A stretch of 9,135 nucleotides of DNA from positions 1-9,135 of the forward strand of contig JAZSHZ010000061.1 in NCBI GenBank assembly GCA_045533555.1, in the 5' to 3' direction. The DNA is from SIG480 sp045533555. GTDB lineage: Bacteria > Bacillota > Clostridia > Oscillospirales > JAAYXM01. Below the pieces are notes generated by a model. It saw only the letters and a program-made list of their open reading frames with translations. It made no database searches and was not told the origin of the DNA. This document shows positions 1-9,000 of the stretch, in pieces (the stretch's first letter is position 1; each line of letters starts with the position of its first letter). The position numbers and the translations under genes were made by a program.

Positions 1-65
1 CCTTCATCTGCAAGTGCGTTGATGGCATCTGCCGCCCATGCATGGTTTCCGAGGTCAATGAAACG
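1..65 (-). other. S-layer homology (SLH) domain, start only
   Basis: The last visible residues read RFIDLGNHAWAADAINALAD followed by E and G. This is the consensus start of an SLH motif: F-x-D-hydrophobic, then H-x-W-A-x-x-A-I-x-x-L-A-x-x-G. The H is one residue off the commonest H-W-A spacing, as in many variants. SLH domains bind pyruvylated secondary cell-wall polymers in Gram-positive bacteria and usually come in threes, so one or two more copies probably continue beyond the left edge before the stop codon. Confidence 0.92.
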
Positions 66-3000
66 GACGTTTTCGGATCCCTCTCCGAGGGAGCTGTCGG
101 CATCGCCGACTGAGGGGGTTTTATGCCCGTTGTCTGTGGAGGACGAGGTGTTGTCCTTCTCATCCGATTGTGTCGGCGGGATGGTCGGTGTGGTTGTTCC
201 CGGTGTGGACGGTGCGCCGGAGCTTGCGCCGCCACCGCCGCCTGTGGTTGAACCATAGACCTTGACTGTGAAGTAGATTGTGCTGGGTCTTCCCGCTTCA
301 TCCGTCGCATCGATTGCGAAGAGATTATCTCCTATCTGCGAGCTTGTCGGCTTCCACGTTACCGTTGCCGTCTCGGGATCGAAGCTTGCGCCTCGCGGAA
401 GCGTTCTTTCAGAATAGCTGACACTGCCGTTTTCACTCACTGCATTGAGGCGGATAGAGACAGTGCTTCCCGCACTCGTCGAAATTCCTTCTGCGACCTC
501 ATCAAAGACCGGTGCCGCATTATTCTCATAGGACATCGGAATCTTGAATTTCTTTCCGACAGCGACATCATAGGTATAGCCGAGAGCTTCATTCTGCTCA
601 TCGACGAATCCGCTTATCGTGGTTACACCGCCGAGATCGAGGCGGACGAGGTTATCTCCCGCTCTTTCTGCTCCGCGGATGATATATGCGGAGTTGCCGA
701 GGCCTTCGCGCTCAACATCGATCAATCTGTCTGCAAGGGAGGCAATTTCAGCATCGGTGATTTCATTATCAAGCTCGATAACAAGCTCATTCTGCGTCGA
801 AAGCTCGCGCGTGAAGTCCGCGATTCTGCCTGTATATGCCGCCTTGTTATCCGTCATATCGCCGATGAAATCGCCATCGTTGATATAGCTATAGATATTT
901 GCGCCGCTTTCGTTGACCGTCCAGACTCCGACGAAGCCGCGGAAATCGAAGAGATCCGCGATGCGATAGGTGACGGAGTTATCCTGCGCATAGACGATAT
1001 AATCGCATCTGCCGTCGATAAGCTCGACCTTGACCGCCTTTGCCGGTGACTTGCCCGGATTTCCGTCGATAACCTCAACGGGAGCATTTTCGATGCTCTT
1101 GATATAACGCGTTGCGTTATAGGGTTCAAAGACCGTCGTGAAGAGCGTGTCGAGGTCGCGCCCTGTTCTGCGGACGAGGATATATTCATAATGGCTGATA
1201 TAATTGAGGTTATTCGGCTTGCGCGGCGGATAGCCGTTTGCAAGCGTTACCTCTGTTGCATCCCAGTCATTGACCATCGTCATACGGAGCTTGATATCCA
1301 TCTTTCCGTTGCGCTGGAAGTTTCTGAAATCCTTGATATCCCATTCTGCCCAGAATTCGCCCGTCTGCGGGTTATCTGCGCGCTTGATATCGACAAGCCA
1401 TGTGTAACCTATCGGATATTTGAGGATATTATAAGAGGTTGCGGAGGAGCTATACGGGTCAGGACCAAACGGCACTGCCGCGCCTGCATATGTTCCGCCG
1501 AGCTGAGTCTCAAACTTGAGGTTTTCCGATGTTCTCGGATCTTCATTACTGCTTGCATGGAAGCTATAGAGATGGTCTTCACCGCCGAGAACGCGGAAGA
1601 AATCGATACCGTAGCTTACTTCATCGTCATAGTTGACCATAACGAGTGTTCTGCGATAATCATCCGTAGCCGTGTATGTCGTCTTCGCATCGATATCCAT
1701 AACCTTGACGCGCGTATCCTTCGCATCAAAGTGGAGCGGCTTATGCGTGAACTGGCTCTTGAGCTGAGTCTGCTCATTGACGACGACGGTGTTATGCGAA
1801 ATCGTTGCATTCTGCCACTGGATTCTGTTCTGGTCGGAGCCCGTTGCTTCGGGATATCCGAGGTCACTCGTCATACCGATACCGTAAGCTTCGATACCGA
1901 GGTTCAGTTTATCCTCGTGGTTATGCGATGCCGAGCCGCCGAAATAGATCCAGAAGCTTCTCGTCATATCGCGGATGACATTCGTTCCGACGGAATCATA
2001 GAGCGTTCCGTCGCGCAATGCTCCCCAGCCGTAGCCCGTGAGCATCGAGCTCTTATCATAGTTATATTCGCCATGCTCCGCGATTACCGCATCGACATCC
2101 GCCGCAAGGCTTTCGGGGTTCTTTGTAAAGATATCATAGTGGATATCGGAAAGCTCGCCCTTCTTCTGGAAATAGAGGTGCTGAGCGATTTCCGGATCCT
2201 TTGTATACTTGAAGCTGTTTATAAGGACGAATTCCTCATCCGGCTGCGGCGAATAGCCGCCTGCGAGACCTGAGTCACCAATCGACGGGACACCGCGACG
2301 GACAAGAGTGAACGGTGCATAGGACTTGATCATTCCGATATACTTCGCGTGCTCATAGAGATTGAGCTCATCACCCGTATATTTCGGATATTTTGCGATC
2401 GTATCCGCAAGGTCGGAAAGCTCCGTTATCCAGATTCTGTTATAACCCGGAGCGGACTCATTTCCCTGACCGTCACGCGAGACATCCTCGATGAGTCGCT
2501 GGTTGACGCCGCCGCCCGTATTCTTTGCGGGATCCTTCGTCGTCACGCTGTATTTCGTTATCCAGTCGAGCATTATATCCGTGTCGGGATATGTGTCGAG
2601 GACGACTGCCGCAAGAGCCATTGAGGACTGATGCATACCGAAGTTACCGTGGGAAAGATAGCTCATTATCGCATCGCGGCTTCCGCGGAGGATTCCGTCC
2701 TCGAGGTTTTTGCGGATGCCCTCCGGAGTCGATTTATCGCCCTTGATGCCCGGCCACTGCTCCTTCTTCGCGGAGAGGAAGCTTATGACCTGCGGGTCAT
2801 CGTAAAGCGGGAAGAATGCATCATATGCCTTTGCATAGCTTGCTTCGAGATATGTTTCGTGGATCTTACCGACCTGCTTACCCATACCTGAGCTGCCATC
2901 GCCGTTTGCAAACTCGGGCAGATACGGGCGGAGGTCAAAATCGGGATATACATCCGCGACGCGGTCGAGAAGGATCGCGCCGAGGCGGCCATATCTCTCA

Positions 3001-6000
3001 TCGCCCGTGTAGACATACGCATCACGGATATTCGCGATGGCATTGAAGAAGAAGCCCTGATACCAGAATGTGTAATGATAGTTTGCGATATATGTGTGAA
3101 CCTCGGGAGTTCCGTTGGAAAGTGTTCTTCCCGTCTTATAACCGAAACCGTCATCAACGCCCCAGAGCTCCGGCTTCTCACCCGCTGTGAAGCGGACCGT
3201 CGACGGATGGTTTGCGCTGCCGATTTCCGGATAGAGGTCATTCTTGAGGTAACCCGTTCCGTAGGTTCCGCCGAAGAGCTCCTCGTGCTTTGCGAGAGCG
3301 CGGTCAAGCGCGAAGATTCCGTCCTCACCGCGGCCGAGCTCATAGAACTTTGCAAAATCGTTTGACGGGAACATACGGTGGCAGACCTGGCAACGTACCT
3401 TCCACGGTCTCGTCAGCGGTTCTGTCTCCATCGTTTCCGTATTGTGGGTCTCCTTGAGATCCGCGCCGCAGTAACGGCACGTTGCGCGGTTGGGGTCGTC
3501 TCTGTAGCCTATGCCGTAGCCGCGCGGGATTCCCTCGCCGGGGATGAGATTCCACAACTCCTCTTCCTTGCCGAGGAATTTCTCAGCGGCGCGGATGGCT
3601 GAGTTGCTTTCGCTCTTCGCCCACGAATATTTTGCTATATTCTCGCGAGCGGCTTCGAGCATTTCGTCGCTGTAGTATGTTCTTGCGACCTTACCTGCGC
3701 GGACGGAGACAAAGCGCTCTGCCGTCATCTCACCTGATTCCGTCATAATTGTCGCCGTTATTTTCGCACTTCCGATCGAAACGGGAGTTACGAAGCCATT
3801 TTCCGAAATTACGGCAACGGATGTATCCTCACTTGCCCATACCGGAACGAGATCGGAGACATCGCACCAGCTGCCGTCAGCCGTCTCACCCGATATTGAG
3901 AGCTGAACACCCTCGGCATCGGGCGACATAACGAACGAAACGGATTCGATATTTATCTTCGCAAGGTCACCGGAGGCAATCTCGCCTTCCTCATTGACCG
4001 AAACCGCGACGGTCTTTGTGAGCGTCGTTTCTCCGTCCGTCACAGTGACCGTGATATCAGTCTCGCCGATTGCCTTTGCCGTGACGACGCCGTTTGCATC
4101 GACAGTGGCAACAGCGTCATTTGCGGAGGCATATGTTGCCTTCACCTGCGAATCCGCGCTTCCGTCGAGATTCTTCTTCATACCGTAGATAAATCCGTCT
4201 TCCATCCTGACGGATGCGCCGAGGCTTTCGCTTGCCGCGACTTTAAGCGCAATCGATTCCGGAGCGATAATTTCGGAAACCCCTGCGACCTCTTCAACGG
4301 CTCTGAAGCGGAGCTCACGGACGATCTGCCACGAACGGCGCGGACCTGCAACCGTCGGGTCAAACGTTATCGTGTGCTTACCTGCCGTGAGGTAGACGGA
4401 GCGGAGTCGCTCAGGCTCTGCATGAGCGTTTGTTCCGTTATGATAGACATAATCGCCGATATACGTTCCGTCGATATAGATATCGCCGAGAAGTGCATTA
4501 TATGTGTAGTAATAACCCGTGAGGATGACCTGATATGCACCCTCATAGGGAAGGATGAAGTCAAGCGTGAGCATCTCCGTGACGCCCTTTGTTGCGCCGA
4601 GGAGACCCATTGTGCTGAAGTTTGATGCCTTTGCATTGTTGGAGGTGTTTGCCATATTGAGCTCCCAACCATCCTCTTCGATTCTGACATCGCTTGCTCT
4701 TGACTGCGATGCTTTTCTGAAATCTATGAGGTGGTCGCGGAGATCGGTCTTCGTGACTTCAATCTCAACCGTATTCGTCGTTACGGTGCTTCCGCCGAGA
4801 GTTACCTTCGCGGAAATCTCGGTCTTCTCGCCGAGCTTCTTACCGAAGACGAGGTTGCCATCGCGGATTTCGACGGCTTCGGGGTTTGAGATTATCCATT
4901 CGATCTCCGCGGCATCGATGTTTGCCGCAAAGCCCGCTTCCGTCATACCCGAAAGCATAAGCTCCTCATCGCGGAGATAGCCGACTGTTCCGAGCGCAGT
5001 GAGAGTCGCTTCCGTTATTGCGGAATCATCCGTTACTGTGATTGCGACCTCTGCCTCCGCACCCGCATTATTAAGAAGCATATTGACCTTGATAACGCCC
5101 TCGCCCGCGCGAAGAGCCGTGACATTGCCTTCGCCGTCAACGGAGAGGATATCCGGAGTCATCGATTTATAGGAGATGATAGCGCCCGTGAGATCCGCAA
5201 CGGAGCCGTCCGTCATATATCCCGTCGGGATGACCTTCGTCGCTCCGCCTGCCGCGAGAATCATTTCCTCTGCCGCGAGCGATGCATAGAGAAGCTTCAT
5301 TTCAAAGCCCGAGGTCTCGACCTCCGTCTTGCCGCTTCTCGTTACGCCGTTGAGCTCGATGGTTGCTTCAATTTCCGTCTTGCCGTTCTTGCCGCCGCTC
5401 TTCGAGGTGGATTCCGCAAAGAACATACCGCTTCCCGACGGAGTCTGGACAATCGTTGCCGGCTTGATGTTGCCGATGACGTATTCGTCACTTGATGTTA
5501 CCTTTATTGCATTGACGGACATCTCATCCCAGAGGGAGATATAGTGTCCGAGAGTTGTGAACGGTTTGGAGACGAGAGTAAACTCGCCGAGGTTTCCCGA
5601 TGTCGTGTCACCGAGAGCTTCGACCTCAACACCTGCATATCCGACCTCGCGGAGCTCGAAATCATCGAACCATACCTTACCCTTATAACCTGCCTTCGGA
5701 AGGTCAGCAGTTCCCGGTCTGATTGCGAATCGCGGAGTCATATATGCTGTTGCAAGCTCCGTCACCGCAGGTGCGGGAAGCGGAAGCGCAACCTCATACC
5801 AATCGTTTGTAAGCTCGCGCCAGTTTGCTGTTGAAGTGAGGTTCATGGAACGACCCGAGTCAAATCCCGATGTCGAGGATGTTGCATCCGCAAACGTATA
5901 AACATCGAGGAAGAGGTTCATATCCGCCGCGCCTTCGGGATTGATATAATCCGCCTTTACCTTGAAGACGAGCTGATAGAAGTTCTTCGGGTTGATCTTG

Positions 6001-9000
6001 ATTCTTGAGCCATCCGTCTTGAGAGTGAGTGCCGAGGGGTTGGAAACCGCGGGGACTTCGCCGTCAAATGTCCAGACGAATGCGCGGTTATCCGCATCGT
6101 CCGCCTTCGGAGCAGTCTCGATGGATGCGCGGAGGAATTTTGCCGTCTCGCCCTTTTCAGGCTCATATGCATAGGACCATACCCACTTATCGCCCTCGAA
6201 ATCGGGGTTGAGGTGCGCCATAAGGTTCTTGCCCGCAGGTGCGACGAGGAGATTATAATCCTTCTTTACATTCTTGCCGTCATATGTGATATCGAGTGTT
6301 ATCTTTGCATTGCCGTTGCCGACCGCGGAGACGATTCCGCTCTCGGAAACCTTTGCAACTTCTTCATTATCAGAGGAATACATGACGGTGAGCTTTGACG
6401 GGTCGGGTCTTGCAATCTCGATTCCGTCCGCGTCATAAAGCTTGAAGATTGCCTTCTTTTCCGTCATAAGCGGCATCGGATCGCCCTCGTTCTCTATTCC
6501 GTCGATTGAGAGCTCAACCGTCTCAAGTGCGCCCGGAACAACGGAGAGGCGGATTCCGCGGAGATATAAATACTGATGGTCGCTCGTATGAGTCGAGTTC
6601 TTTGTAAGCGAGGTTTCATCGCCGACGAATACTACATAGTAGTCGCCCTTGCGCGGAACGTCGACCTCCGAGAGCATACGGTATCCCGATGCCGAGGGGT
6701 CTGCCGTCTCGTGGTAGCCGAGAGGCGAAAGCTCTCTGATTGCCGAATAGAGCGCAGACTCACTTGTGATGCTTCCGTCATCGCGGAGGAAATATACTGC
6801 GGCGGCAAGTCCGTCCGCTCTGTACATCGTATCAAGCGAGAGGTCATATTTCCCCTTGTTGGGAACGCTTACGCGGATTGCGAGCATATGCGGCTCGTTG
6901 CCCTTGAACGTCGTCGTCTTAAAGCTCTGCCACATTGCGCTTTCAAGCTCGTTGATACGCGCACCGGACGTGCTCTTTGCGAAAGCCCAGTCCCAGGGTG
7001 CCGTCACGGAGCTATCCTGAAGCTTCCATGCCGCGACCGTGTTGCCCGAGGCATCGAGCGTGCTCTCTGCATTGCGGTTCATAAGAGCGCGGTTCATGAT
7101 GACTCTGCCCGAGCTTGTCTTTCTTGAATATGTTCCGCTGTTATAGAGCGCGGAATCAGTTGTTTCGGGGAGCTTGTCGCCCGAGAGCGCATCCCACGTT
7201 GTCTTATACTCGACGATGACACCGCGGTTGCCGGGGTCTGCGCCGATAACGTCTATTGTTAACGTGTCAGAAACTTTTGTTCCGTCGAGAGTTGCGGTGA
7301 TAGTCGCAATGCCGTCACCGACCGCGGTGATGACACCGTCTGCCGAAACGGTTGCAACGGATTCATTTGAGGATTTATATGTTATTCCGCTCTTTACCTC
7401 ATCCTTACCCGTTCTTGAGAAGATCGCATAAGCGGAGATGCTTGTCGTCTCGCCTTCTGCAATCTCGGTAAGCGGAGCGGAGATTTCAAGGCTCTCCGCA
7501 ACATCTGCATCGTCACCCTCTTCAAACGGAGTGAGCTTAATGCCCGAAAGCTCGATGAGAGGATTTGCCGATGTTGAGGTTGATTTCATCTTAGACTTTG
7601 CATCTGCATAGAAGACGACGAAATAGTCGCCCGCCTCGCTGACTTCTGCCGTGCCGACCTTGACATAGCCTGTCTTATCGGTGTCGGAGAAGTTTGCATA
7701 GCCTATCGGCTCTTCTTTTACGAAATATTTATAACCTGCGGAATAGTCTGCAAGCTCTCCGCCGTCATCCTTGACGAAATAGACGGCAGGGGCTGCAAAC
7801 TCCGCATCGCGGTTTGCATTATATGAAAGTGTGTATTTTCCCTTTGCGGGGACGTTTACGCGAAGCATGAGGTATGAGCCGCGGCTCGCGTGGCCGAAAC
7901 GGCTTCCTTCAAAGTTATGTGCGATTGCGTTTGCTTCCTCGGCAATATTGAATATACCGGGGTGGCGCTCCATCGCAACCTCCCACTTATCGCTTTTGCT
8001 GTCCTGCTTTCTTGCCTTGACGGGAGCCTGAAGAGCTGCACCGTCCTTGCCGATTGAGAAGGTTGCATCAAATGCCATAAGCTTGAGGCTTGTTATTGCG
8101 CCCATCTTGTTGTAGCCGCTCGTTCTGACACCGGGGAATGCAGCCCAGGAGCCATATTCGGAATCTGCAATCTTCGTTCCCTTGACGGTCTCGGCGTTGC
8201 TGTAGCTCCACCACATTGCATCCGTGTTGAATTCATCCCACTTGGTGATATATTCAAACTCTGTCGGCTCTGCTTCCTTGACATATTCCTTAAGCGCGAT
8301 CTTCGAGATCTCCATCATCGGATATGTGCTTGTCGCAAAGGAGGAATCGCATCCGTCAACGTTGAATACGAAATAGTTATATCCCTCATCGAGAGTTACC
8401 TTGTCAAACGTCTTGTCAACAGGTGCATCCTTTTCAAAGCCTGCCGTGTTTTCATCATATGTATCGACAATATCATCGGAGGAAACTGCGACTGCATTTA
8501 TAAACGCGGTCATTCCCGCTCCGGAGGTAAGCGTCCATTCGTTTGCCGCGCGCTGAGTCTCGCTTACTATGCGCGTTGCGATCTTTCCGCCCGCCTTCGC
8601 CTTATCAAACGTGACGGTCGGGATATATTCGCCCGCCTTATCGACATATACCGCTATGACAACGGCATTTCCCGCGCCCATATTGGCATACTTGACGTTT
8701 CCTGAGAAAAGCTCGGGATAGAGTCTTCTTTGATACTCGTTGACACCGACTGCCTTCCATTTGTCGCCGGAAAGAGTCGCCTCAACGTTCTTGTGCTTAT
8801 CAAGCGCCGCATATGCCTTGCCATCGTCGTTAGCTACGCCGAGCGCAGTGTTTGAGATGTTGTAGGTATATGCTTTCGGCTCTCCCGCAGGAGGTGCGGG
8901 GGGCGTCTGCTTTTTGAATGCAAGGCTCTGAAGTCTGACATAATAGAGAGTTCCGTCAGCGATTGCCGTTCCCGCAGCGTTCATCGCGTCGGTAAAGCCG

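Noticed and set aside
228..242. Short gcc/acc-rich stretch that could be a DNA-level simple repeat
   Set aside because: It simply encodes five glycines of the linker on the minus strand and is too short to call a separate repeat element.
19..258. + strand open frame over the linker, ending in a proline run
   Set aside because: The proline run is the antisense of the Gly5 linker. The minus strand has a recognisable SLH motif and surface-protein linker at the same place.
854..1243. 129-codon minus-strand open frame in another register
   Set aside because: Ser/Arg/Ile-rich off-frame translation of the lyase's C-terminal beta domain, with no recognisable motif.
1191..2273. 360-codon + strand open frame
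   Set aside because: It is the exact-register antisense of the heparinase II/III C-terminal domain, whose minus-strand translation carries clear family motifs. The + strand protein has a composition rich in Arg, Ile and Cys and no recognisable domain.
2783..3355. 190-codon minus-strand open frame in another register
   Set aside because: It overlaps the lyase barrel in a shifted frame and is a low-complexity Ser/Arg/Met-rich translation, typical of an off-frame shadow.
3340..3555. Possible small separate zinc-finger-like gene at the Cys-x2-Cys pairs
   Set aside because: The cysteines are in the giant reading frame and flow directly into family-typical PWKV and FPSND residues, so they belong to the lyase.
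6576..7127. 183-codon + strand open frame
   Set aside because: Antisense to repeat module D, which has a matching paralogue in module C on the minus strand. The + strand protein shows no domain and is Arg/Cys-rich in the manner of a shadow.
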